A stretch of 10,404 nt of DNA from ZLKRG44 sp964555705 (GTDB taxonomy: Bacteria; Planctomycetota; Phycisphaerae; Phycisphaerales; SM1A02): NCBI GenBank assembly GCA_964555705.1, contig CAZKTN010000059.1, positions 1 to 10,404 of the forward strand, in the 5' to 3' direction. The first letter of the stretch is position 1, and each line of letters starts with the position of its first letter. Positions 1 through 6,287 of the stretch are shown here, piece after piece. Made by a program: the position numbers and the translations under genes. Below the pieces are notes generated by a model. That model was given only the letters and a program-made list of their open reading frames with translations. It was not told where the DNA came from and did not search any database.

Positions 1-1606
1 GCGGCGCGCCGTGGCGCAGCGCCGACAGCAGGAAGCCGAACTTCGCCTCTGCCTCGTCGCGGTTGAGGCCGATCAGCGAGAAGACGCGCTCCTGCACATC
101 CATCCGGTGGATGCGGATCGAGCCTCCGGCGATCTCGCTGCCGTTGAGCACGAGGTCGTAGCCCGCCGAGAGGCATGCGCCGGGATCCGTCTCGAGGATG
201 CCGAACTGGTCGGGGTTGGGGCTCGTGAACGGGTGGTGCAGCGCGACCCAGCGCTTGCCGTCGTCATCCCACTCGAACATCGGGAAGTCGACGACCCACA
301 GGAAGTTCCAGGTGCCCTCGGGGATGAGCTTCAGGTCGTGCGCAACCTTGAGGCGTAGCTCGCCCATCACCTTGGTGGCGATCTCCCACGTGTCGGCGGC
401 GAACAGCACGACGTCGCCGGCCTCGAGGCCGAGCGCCTCCTGCAGGTGCTGCGCGACGGGCTCGAGGAACTTCGCGATGCCTGTCTCGAATGCGGTGCCG
501 TTCCACTTGGCGTTGGGGATGCCGCCGGCCTTGAAGCCCTTGGACCACTCCGAGTAGCCGTCGGTGACCTTGCGCGTCAGCGTCTCCGCTCCGCCCGGCA
601 CGCGAAGCGCCTTCACGACGCCGCTTCGGCCTGAGGGGCTTCGCTTGGCGAGCGCCTCAGAGAACACCCGGAACGACGTCTGCGAGGCGATCGCGCTCAC
701 GTCGCGGATCGGCAGCCCGAATCGCGTGTCGGGGCGGTCGATGCCGTAGGTCTCCATCGCCTCGGCCCACGTCATGCGCGGGATGTCGCCGATGTCGATG
801 CCGAAGAGCTCGGTCCACAGGCCGCGCGCGAAGCCGCCCATCATCGACATCACGTCCTCGCGGTCGACGAAGCTCATCTCCAGGTCAATCTGGCTGAACT
901 CCGCCTGCCTGTCGGCGCGCGGGTCCTCGTCGCGGAGGCACTTGCAGATCTGCATGTAGCGGTCGCAACCCGCGACCATCAGGATCTGCTTGAAGAGCTG
1001 CGGGCTCTGCGGAAGCGCGTACCACATGCCGGGGTAGATGCGGCTAGGCACCACGAAGTCGCGCGCGCCCTCGGGTGTGCTCTTGATGAGCAGGGGAGTC
1101 TCGATCTCGAGGAACCCGTTTCCCTGGAAGTAGTCGCGCGCGAACTTGGTGATGCGCGAGCGCGTGCGCAGGATGTGCTGCATGCGCGGCCTTCGCAGGT
1201 CGATGTAGCGGTAGCGGAGCCTCGTCTCCTCGCCGATCTTCTCCGCCTCGTGCTCGTCCGGGAGGATCGGCGGGGTCTCTGCCTTGTTGAGCACCTCAAG
1301 GTCGGCCACGACCATCTCGACCTCGCCTGTGGCGAGCTTGGGGTTGGGGTCGCCGGCTCGGATGCGCATCGAGCCGCGCACGGCGATCACGTCCTCGCGC
1401 CGGAGCGCCTTTGCTGCGCTCACGATGTCAGGCGCGCTCGACTCGAGGTCGAAGACGATCTGGCAGAGGCCCTCCTTGTCGCGGAGGTCGATGAAGAGCA
1501 GCCCGCGCCCCTGGTCTCGGTAGGTGTTGACCCAACCGCAGAGGGTGACGGTCTGTCCGGCGTGCGCTGGGCGCATCGCGCCGCAGAAGTGGGTCCGCTT
1601 GAGCAT
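1..1606 (-). CDS. aspS: Aspartyl-tRNA synthetase, 3' end cut by window edge
   Basis: Class IIb synthetase that charges tRNA(Asp) with aspartate in the cytoplasm. The reverse strand reads 535 codons from ATG at 1606 to the window edge without a stop. It aligns from its start with bacterial AspRS (E. coli about 590 residues), so roughly the last 55 residues, including class II motif 3 with its ATP-binding arginine, lie outside. Visible parts in order: N-terminal OB-fold anticodon domain (about 1-105, LCGWVN at 22-27); motif 1 region (GFLEIETPLL, 164-173); aspartate-binding QSPQLFKQ (200-207); motif 2 loop RDEDPRADRQAEFSQID (225-241); bacterial GAD-type insertion (about 290-425); HHPFTSP (457-463) and the GGSIRIH strand (494-500). 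The start fits the family's N-terminus and has GAGGA four bases upstream. The residue that tracks tRNA specificity in studied enzymes (Leu30 in E. coli, His31 in the non-discriminating Pseudomonas enzyme) is Gln32 here. The gene is divergent from lpxB. Confidence 0.97.
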   Translation of the reverse strand, partial: MLKRTHFCGAMRPAHAGQTVTLCGWVNTYRDQGRGLLFIDLRDKEGLCQIVFDLESSAPDIVSAAKALRREDVIAVRGSMRIRAGDPNPKLATGEVEMVVADLEVLNKAETPPILPDEHEAEKIGEETRLRYRYIDLRRPRMQHILRTRSRITKFARDYFQGNGFLEIETPLLIKSTPEGARDFVVPSRIYPGMWYALPQSPQLFKQILMVAGCDRYMQICKCLRDEDPRADRQAEFSQIDLEMSFVDREDVMSMMGGFARGLWTELFGIDIGDIPRMTWAEAMETYGIDRPDTRFGLPIRDVSAIASQTSFRVFSEALAKRSPSGRSGVVKALRVPGGAETLTRKVTDGYSEWSKGFKAGGIPNAKWNGTAFETGIAKFLEPVAQHLQEALGLEAGDVVLFAADTWEIATKVMGELRLKVAHDLKLIPEGTWNFLWVVDFPMFEWDDDGKRWVALHHPFTSPNPDQFGILETDPGACLSAGYDLVLNGSEIAGGSIRIHRMDVQERVFSLIGLNRDEAEAKFGFLLSALRHGAP

Positions 1607-1656
1607 GTGTTCCTCGGGGGCGGCGGATCCTATCTGCCGCCGCTAGCCTGCGCGCA
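1607..1656. promoter_or_regulatory. Divergent aspS/lpxB intergenic region with inverted repeat
   Basis: Only 50 bases separate the divergent starts of aspS and lpxB, so both promoters must lie here or reach into the neighbouring coding sequence. GCGGCGG at 1620-1626 and CCGCCGC at 1637-1643 form a perfect 7-bp inverted repeat around a 10-base, more AT-rich centre. That centre contains, on the reverse strand, TAGGAT (1627-1632), a possible -10 element for aspS about 20 bases before its start. The lpxB start has no purine-rich Shine-Dalgarno sequence upstream, so its message may be leaderless or have a non-SD leader. The repeat could be an operator or just a hairpin. Promoter assignments are inference. 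Confidence 0.35.
1611..1615 (-). promoter_or_regulatory. Ribosome binding site of aspS
   Basis: On the reverse strand GAGGA lies four bases before the ATG at 1606. It supports that ATG as the start, which also matches the N-terminal length of other bacterial AspRS proteins. Confidence 0.6.
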
Positions 1657-2808
1657 ATGCATGCGCTGAGGCAGGATGCCCCACGGACAGTGCTCTTCAC
1701 GGCGTTCGAGCCGTCGGGAGACGCGCACGCGGCGCCGGTCATCAGGTCGATCCGGGAGCGCAAGCCGAACTGGCGAGTGGTCGCGCTCGGGGGCCGAAGG
1801 ATGGCCGCGGCAGGGGCGGAAGTGCTCATCCGCACCGCAGATGACGGGTCGATGGTCATTCCGGCGTGGAGCAAGGTGCAGGCGGTGCGCCGCGCTGCCG
1901 CCTTCGTGACGGACTGGATCGCGAAGCACCCAGTCGCCGTGCATGTGCCCGTCGACTCGCCGGCCGCGAACTTCCCGATCTGCGCACGCACGCGCGCCGC
2001 CGGCGCGAAGGTTGTGCACCTGGTGGCCCCGCAGCTCTGGGCGTGGGCGCCCTGGCGCATCCACAAGCTCAGGCGGCTGACCGATCACGTGTGCTGCCTG
2101 CTTCCGTTCGAGCAGGAGTGGTTCCGGTCGCGCGGCGTGCCAGCGACCTTCGTGGGCCACCCCGTGATCAACCGCGGGGCATCGCATGATCCGGAGGCTC
2201 CACCCACGCTCGGGCTGCTGCCCGAGGGCTCGCCGCGCGTGCTGCTGCTGCCCGGATCGAGGCAGTCCGAGGTGGACCGCAACTCGCGGCTTCTCGTGCG
2301 CGCGTTCGAGGCGGTGAGGGATGCGTGCCCGGAGGCGGTGGCGCTCGTGGTCGCGGCCAGTGCCGATGCAGCTGCGCGTTTCGCGCGCAAGGTGCCGGTG
2401 ATGCCCGAGCGCATGGCGATGGCGACTGGCGCGATCGACGCAGGCGTGGCATGGTGCGACATGGCGGTCGCCGTGTCGGGAACAGTCACGCTCGACGTGG
2501 CCCGGCAGCGCAAGCCGATGATCGGGATCTACCGCACAGGACTTGTGTCGTGGCTCGGTTCGCACGTGATCCTCAAGGCGCCGAACAGGCTGCTGCCGAA
2601 TGTCCTCGCAGGACGCCGCATCGTGCCTGAGTTCGTTCCGTGCTGGCGCGGCACCGGGGTGCCTGCTGCGGCGCGCTCCCTCGCCACCAGCAAGGCAGCG
2701 AGGGATGCGCAGTCCGACGCGCTCGATGCGCTGATGCGCACATTCGACGGCCACGACCCTGCCGCGGAGTCGACGCGCATCATCATCACGCACGCCGAGT
2801 CCGGCTGA
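1657..2808 (+). CDS. lpxB: Lipid-A-disaccharide synthase (GT19 family)
   Basis: LpxB joins UDP-2,3-diacylglucosamine to 2,3-diacylglucosamine-1-phosphate (lipid X), giving the lipid A disaccharide at the inner face of the inner membrane. The 383-residue length is normal for the family. Recognisable landmarks: EPSGD (18-22), the N-terminal site; VPVDSPAANFP (98-108), where the family usually has a D-x-PDFN pattern; APQLWAW (124-130); LLPFE (148-152); VGHPV (166-170); LLPGSRQSEV (197-206); SGTVTLD (274-280); RLLPNVLAG (311-319) and VPEF (323-326). Asp100, Arg202 and Asn315 sit where residues important in studied LpxB enzymes lie. There is no signal peptide or clear membrane helix, as expected of a peripheral membrane enzyme. 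ATG at 1657 is chosen because the conserved fold begins at about residue 10; there is no clear ribosome site. The gene stands apart from the usual lpxD-fabZ-lpxA group. The PDFN and first glycine-rich motifs are degenerate, so a diverged LpxB-like enzyme is possible. Confidence 0.9.
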   Translation: MHALRQDAPRTVLFTAFEPSGDAHAAPVIRSIRERKPNWRVVALGGRRMAAAGAEVLIRTADDGSMVIPAWSKVQAVRRAAAFVTDWIAKHPVAVHVPVDSPAANFPICARTRAAGAKVVHLVAPQLWAWAPWRIHKLRRLTDHVCCLLPFEQEWFRSRGVPATFVGHPVINRGASHDPEAPPTLGLLPEGSPRVLLLPGSRQSEVDRNSRLLVRAFEAVRDACPEAVALVVAASADAAARFARKVPVMPERMAMATGAIDAGVAWCDMAVAVSGTVTLDVARQRKPMIGIYRTGLVSWLGSHVILKAPNRLLPNVLAGRRIVPEFVPCWRGTGVPAAARSLATSKAARDAQSDALDALMRTFDGHDPAAESTRIIITHAESG

Positions 2809-2815
2809 ATCCACC

Positions 2816-2821
2816 TATATT
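2816..2821 (+). promoter_or_regulatory. Possible -10 element before the symporter gene
   Basis: TATATT stands out as AT-rich in very GC-rich surroundings, 8 bases after the lpxB stop and about 64 bases before the symporter start. The hexamer 17 bases upstream does not resemble a -35 box. This could be a promoter allowing the symporter to be expressed separately from lpxB, but the evidence is one hexamer. Confidence 0.25.
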
Positions 2822-2830
2822 CGGGGCGAC

Positions 2831-2854
2831 TCCGCAGGTCAATCGCCCTGCGGA
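2831..2854 (+). terminator. Stem-loop between lpxB and the symporter gene
   Basis: TCCGCAGG (2831-2838) and CCTGCGGA (2847-2854) form a perfect 8-bp stem with an 8-base loop. No T-run follows, so it is not a classical intrinsic terminator. It may attenuate read-through from lpxB, stabilise the end of that message, or be a leader structure of the symporter message. The structure is certain from the sequence; the role is inference. Confidence 0.4.
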
Positions 2855-2884
2855 AACAGCCAGCCTCACGGAGACCTCGCGACC

Positions 2885-4675
2885 ATGGAAGCCGTCAACC
2901 GTTTACTCGACGCCGTCAATGGCGTCCTCTGGCACGATGCGGTGCTCTATGTGGTGCTCGGGGTCGGCATCCTGTTCACCTTCTGGAGCGGGTTCTCGCA
3001 GTACCGCGCGCTGACGCACGGGGTTGCAGTAGTCAGGGGCAAGTACGACAGCAAGGGAGACCCGGGCGCGATCAACCACTTTCAGGCGCTGTCGACCGCG
3101 CTCTCGGGCACTGTCGGACTCGGCAACATCGCCGGCGTGTCGGTGGCGGTGTCGCTTGGCGGTCCTGGCGCGGTGCTCTGGATGTGGGTGGTGGGTCTCG
3201 TGGGCATGTCGCTCAAGCTGACTGAGGTCACGCAGGCCATGATGTTCCGCGACCTCTCCGACCCGGAGAACCCCAAGGGCGGCGCCATGTGGGTGTGCCG
3301 GAACGGGTTCGCAAAGATCGCGCCAGGGCTCGCGCCGCTCGGCACGCTGCTTGGCGTGATCTTCTGCATCACGGTGCTCATCTCCACGATCACCGGCGGC
3401 AACATGTTCCAGGCATGGAACGTCGCGAAGATCACGCAGACGTATGCGCCGAGCTTCCCGCAGATTGCGTGCGGCATCATCATGACGGTGGTTGTCGGGC
3501 TGGTGATCATCGGCGGCATCAAGCGCATCGGTTCCGTCACCGGACGGCTCGTGCCCTTCATGTGCTGCATCTACCTGCTGGGAGCGCTCGCGGTGCTTGC
3601 GCTCAAGATCGACCAGATTCCGGCGATGCTCATGCTCATCGTCAAGAGCGGCCTTCCCGATTGGCTCGGCGGCACCAGCGCAAACCCCGAGGGTGCGTTC
3701 CTCGGAGGCACCTTCGGGTATGCGTTCCTCTGGGGCATGAAGCGTGCGCTCTTCTCGAACGAGGCCGGGCAGGGATCGGCGCCGATGGCGCACGCGGCGG
3801 CCAAGACGGACGAGCCCGTGCGTGAGGGCGTGGTCGCGGGCCTCGAGCCCTTCATTGACACGCTGGTGGTGTGCACCATCACCGCGCTCGTGGTGATCAG
3901 CACCGGCGCGTGGAACCGGTCTGCGGCGGCCACGTTCCCCGAGGTGCCCAACATGGTGGCCGCCCCGAGTGTCGACGAGTCCGGCACGCCACAGGTCGCC
4001 GGGTGGGTGCCGGCCGTCACTGCGCTTCCCGCCAAGCCCGCCGAGGAGGCGCGCGTCAGCAACGTGTGGCGCGAGAACGACGGGCTCTTCATTCTCGTGA
4101 AGTCGGATGTGCAGGCGACAACGGGCCGTGACCTGCACAGGGTCATGGGCACCGTGAAGCGCGGCGAGGGCGACTCGCTCGTGATCGAGTGGAAGGCGTT
4201 CCCTTCGGCCGTCGCACCGGTGGTGGTCGGTCCCGAGATCCACCTCAACCTTCCCGGATCATCCCTCGCGGGCTACGCATTCGACCGGGCGGTGCCAGGC
4301 CTTGGCATGTGGGTGGTGACGCTGGCGGCGTGGCTCTTCGCGGTGAGCACCATCATCTCGTGGAGCTACTACGGCGAGCAGGCGTGCATGTTCCTCTTCG
4401 GGAGCAGGTCGATTGTCGCCTACAAGCTCATCTACTGCGTGGCGATCCTGCTGTCGACGATTCCGGGGCTTGTGGAGACCGATGCGGAGCTCGACTCGTT
4501 CACGGCGCTCGGTACCGGGGTGATGCTGTGGGCGAACATCCCCATCATGCTGATCTTCGGTCCGGCGGCGATGCGCGCGTACCGCGACTACATGCGGAAG
4601 CTCGATGCGGGGCAGATGAGGGTCCATGCGGCGCCGCCGATCACGGACGTCGTCGAGGGCAAGGACGTCAGGTAG
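2885..4675 (+). CDS. Sodium:alanine/glycine symporter family protein (AGCS) with large insertion
   Basis: Inner-membrane carrier of the AGCS family (DagA/AlsT type), which imports alanine or glycine with sodium. The signature GTVGLGNIAGV is at residues 75-85, followed by the typical KLTEVTQAMMFR (111-122), ITGGNMFQAWN (169-179), GRLVPFMCCIY (220-230) and MKRALFSNEAGQGSAPMAHA (285-304). After the insertion the usual LFAVSTIISWSYYGEQ (484-499) follows. Hydrophobic segments lie at about 18-36, 95-112, 150-172, 193-213, 222-242, 322-342, 473-497, 511-530 and 543-562. The protein has 596 residues; most relatives have about 450-550. The excess is a polar segment of about 110 residues (345-455) where relatives have a short loop: a proline- and valine-rich linker, then a strand-rich stretch. 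The start ATG has GGAGA ten bases upstream. The gene lies 76 bp after lpxB. Substrate (alanine, glycine or other) cannot be told from the sequence. Confidence 0.93.
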   Translation: MEAVNRLLDAVNGVLWHDAVLYVVLGVGILFTFWSGFSQYRALTHGVAVVRGKYDSKGDPGAINHFQALSTALSGTVGLGNIAGVSVAVSLGGPGAVLWMWVVGLVGMSLKLTEVTQAMMFRDLSDPENPKGGAMWVCRNGFAKIAPGLAPLGTLLGVIFCITVLISTITGGNMFQAWNVAKITQTYAPSFPQIACGIIMTVVVGLVIIGGIKRIGSVTGRLVPFMCCIYLLGALAVLALKIDQIPAMLMLIVKSGLPDWLGGTSANPEGAFLGGTFGYAFLWGMKRALFSNEAGQGSAPMAHAAAKTDEPVREGVVAGLEPFIDTLVVCTITALVVISTGAWNRSAAATFPEVPNMVAAPSVDESGTPQVAGWVPAVTALPAKPAEEARVSNVWRENDGLFILVKSDVQATTGRDLHRVMGTVKRGEGDSLVIEWKAFPSAVAPVVVGPEIHLNLPGSSLAGYAFDRAVPGLGMWVVTLAAWLFAVSTIISWSYYGEQACMFLFGSRSIVAYKLIYCVAILLSTIPGLVETDAELDSFTALGTGVMLWANIPIMLIFGPAAMRAYRDYMRKLDAGQMRVHAAPPITDVVEGKDVR

Positions 4676-4701
4676 CGCTGGCACGCGGTCGCACGCGAGA
4701 C

Positions 4702-4716
4702 GCGCGGCTTCCGCGC
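4702..4716. terminator. Small hairpin between convergent genes
   Basis: GCGCGG and CCGCGC form a 6-bp stem with a 3-base CTT loop inside the 52-bp gap between the converging symporter and 320-residue protein genes. It reads as a hairpin on both strands, which fits a shared terminator, but neither side has a T-run. The short stem could be chance in such GC-rich DNA. Confidence 0.3.
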
Positions 4717-4727
4717 TGCACCGCGGC

Positions 4728-5690
4728 TCACCACTCCTCGAGCGCGCAGAGGTGCACCTCGGCGCGGTTGCGTCGGGGCGGCAGGTCGGCAAGCTCGTCC
4801 GGCCGCTCGTCGAACGCGACACGGTCCACGGAGAAGAAGCCGTCGAAGGCCCATCCCGCGTGGTGCTCCGCGATGTGGCGCTGCACCGTCTCCTCGATCT
4901 CGGTGAGGCTCGATGCCGTGGCCCACACTGTGACGTAGGCGCCGGCGCTCCGGCGCCCCTCGCGGACGGCCATCGCGATGGCTGTCCACAGCACATGGCC
5001 AAGCGGCCGGCCGCGGTCGTCGACGTTCTGGTCGGGGTCGATGTTGAGCTCGAGCGACCACTCCTCGCGGAGCTGCAGCAGCACCTCGTCAAGGTCGGGG
5101 CTCTGCTCGTCCTCGATGAGCAGCACGTCGCGAAGGGTCGATGGGGGGGTCGTCGAGCGCTCAAGCTCGTCGGGCCAGGTCTCCATCACCTCGCGCAGCC
5201 CGTGTCGCGACAGGAGCCGCTCCACCTCGCGGCGCATCGCAATCGGCACGCTGATGCACAGTCCCTTCCAGGAGTCGACGAAGACCTCGATGAAGGGCTC
5301 CTCCGCGTTGGCGCCGGCGCCGATCGACGCGTCCTCGAGCAGGACATCCTCGAAGTGGCGCCACGTGGCCAGGAACTCGTCTACAGGGATCGCGTCCGCG
5401 CCCAGGTACACGTCGAGAGAGCGGTACGCATCGCGCGAGCCCACCTCCACGATCGGCACCACCTCATCGGGCAGCAGGGTGAATGCGTCGCGGATGATCG
5501 GCCGGAGCCGGTCATGGCTGACCACCACGTGGAATGCGTAGGTGTCGGGGTCACCCTCCTCGCCCGGTGTGTAGGTGAGGGTGTAGCCCTGGACGGGCGC
5601 GGGCAGGTCCAGTGGCTGGATGCCCAGCGGCAGCGCGTAGCCATCCACAACGGCGCGAGGAAGGTCGGCGCGGATCTTGTGCTCCCGCAT
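4728..5690 (-). CDS. Conserved-looking soluble protein of unknown function
   Basis: I do not recognise this 320-residue protein. It is acidic, with no signal peptide, membrane segment or cysteine cluster (only two cysteines, one near each end of the C-terminal half), so probably cytoplasmic. The reading frame is well supported: it fills the space between its neighbours, has strong G/C third-position bias, and starts with ATG nine bases after the stop of the upstream cysteine-cluster gene, which suggests translational coupling. Visible landmarks are an LRPIIRDAFTLLPDEVVPIVEVG stretch in the N-terminal third, EEPFIEVFVDSWKGLCISVP in the middle, and AEHHAGWAFDGFFSVDRVAFDE near the end. It alternates strand-like and helix-like stretches. 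A run of seven C residues on the coding strand (5143-5149) falls at TTPPS in a probable linker; the frame continues on both sides, so no error is evident. It is the last gene of the rpoC-headed run. Confidence 0.8.
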   Translation of the reverse strand: MREHKIRADLPRAVVDGYALPLGIQPLDLPAPVQGYTLTYTPGEEGDPDTYAFHVVVSHDRLRPIIRDAFTLLPDEVVPIVEVGSRDAYRSLDVYLGADAIPVDEFLATWRHFEDVLLEDASIGAGANAEEPFIEVFVDSWKGLCISVPIAMRREVERLLSRHGLREVMETWPDELERSTTPPSTLRDVLLIEDEQSPDLDEVLLQLREEWSLELNIDPDQNVDDRGRPLGHVLWTAIAMAVREGRRSAGAYVTVWATASSLTEIEETVQRHIAEHHAGWAFDGFFSVDRVAFDERPDELADLPPRRNRAEVHLCALEEW

Positions 5691-5699
5691 CGCCCCAGT

Positions 5700-6230
5700 C
5701 TAGGGGGAGGCTGGCGCGGAAAGAACACCCTTGTCCCAGGCGTCGCCGAGACGGCCGAGAAGGCCAATCCACTCCGAGTACTCGTAGGGGATGCCGTGAG
5801 CGTCATGTAGCGCGCGCACTCGCCCGTGCAGCCGCTCCATCAGGTCAGGCTGCCACTGCTGCGCGGCGCGGTCGCAGAAGTAGACGCGGCAGCCTGAAGG
5901 CCGTGACTCGTGCGCGCCGCAGAGGCCCTCGCGCAGGAGCGGGCAGCGCATCCCCGAGAGCCCAGTGGCGCGCGCGCCGGCATCAGGAAGGGAATCTCCG
6001 CGCCGCACCAGCTCCATCCATGTCCATGCGGCCTCGAGGCCAGTGAGGTACAGGCGGTGGCCATGCTCGCGGAACGCGCAGCAACGCCCTGACGCGAGGC
6101 AGATTGGGCGATTCGCGCGCACGGCCTCCGCCACCTCAACGTGCATGGACCTGATCGTCCCGTCTATGACCGGGTCGGTAGCGGCGCGCCACCAGGCAAG
6201 GATGCTGCCCTCACCGCCCATCGTGCGCAC
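5700..6230 (-). CDS. Cysteine-cluster protein, diverged YkgJ/UPF0153-like
   Basis: Small soluble protein with the layout of the YkgJ-type putative metal-binding family, whose cysteines are thought to bind zinc or an iron-sulfur centre; no reaction is established. With the first start it has 176 residues. Cysteines lie at 44, 50 and 51 (C-x5-C-C, instead of the classical CxxCxxCC), 96, 104, 114 and 119, the last group in a RPSGCRVYFC context resembling the family's RPxxCRxxPF block. A tryptophan-rich N-terminus (LAWWRAATD) and a WIGLLGRLG helix near the C-terminus lie outside the cluster. The start is uncertain: GTG at 6230 has GGAAG four bases upstream, while ATG at 6221 would remove only three residues. 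It follows another cysteine-cluster gene in the same direction and ends nine bases before the unknown 320-residue protein gene. The two cysteine proteins are clearly different sequences, not a recent duplication. Confidence 0.82.
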   Translation of the reverse strand: MRTMGGEGSILAWWRAATDPVIDGTIRSMHVEVAEAVRANRPICLASGRCCAFREHGHRLYLTGLEAAWTWMELVRRGDSLPDAGARATGLSGMRCPLLREGLCGAHESRPSGCRVYFCDRAAQQWQPDLMERLHGRVRALHDAHGIPYEYSEWIGLLGRLGDAWDKGVLSAPASP

Positions 6231-6250
6231 CCGGCTTCCGTGCGTGGGCA

Positions 6251-6271
6251 GACGCTGCGCGCGTCAGCGTC
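6251..6271. other. Intergenic stem-loop between the two cysteine-cluster genes
   Basis: GACGCTG (6251-6257) and CAGCGTC (6265-6271) form a perfect 7-bp stem with a 7-base loop in the 57-bp gap. There is no T-run on either strand, so it may be an mRNA processing or stability element rather than a terminator. The role is inference. Confidence 0.35.
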
Positions 6272-6287
6272 CGGTGCGGCTGCGCGC

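Noticed and set aside
1630..2814. A 394-residue open frame on the minus strand opposite lpxB.
   Set aside because: No recognisable motifs, and it is fully covered by the well-supported lpxB frame. A GC-bias shadow.
2809..2884. A glycine riboswitch upstream of the symporter gene, as some AGCS genes have.
   Set aside because: Only 76 bases are available and the conserved glycine-aptamer core is not present; only a simple stem-loop is seen.
2903..4243. A 446-residue open frame on the minus strand opposite the symporter gene.
   Set aside because: Its His-, Arg- and Glu-rich sequence is the mirror of membrane-helix codons in GC-rich DNA; the plus-strand frame has clear AGCS motifs.
5143..5149. 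A 7-base G run suggesting a frameshift or sequencing error in the 320-residue protein gene.
   Set aside because: The reading frame stays open with the same codon bias on both sides, so no error is needed to explain it.
4626..5810. A 394-residue open frame on the plus strand opposite the unknown 320-residue protein gene.
   Set aside because: It overlaps the end of the symporter gene and the start of the cysteine-cluster region, has the same low-complexity antisense character, and lacks the tight operon spacing of the minus-strand frame.
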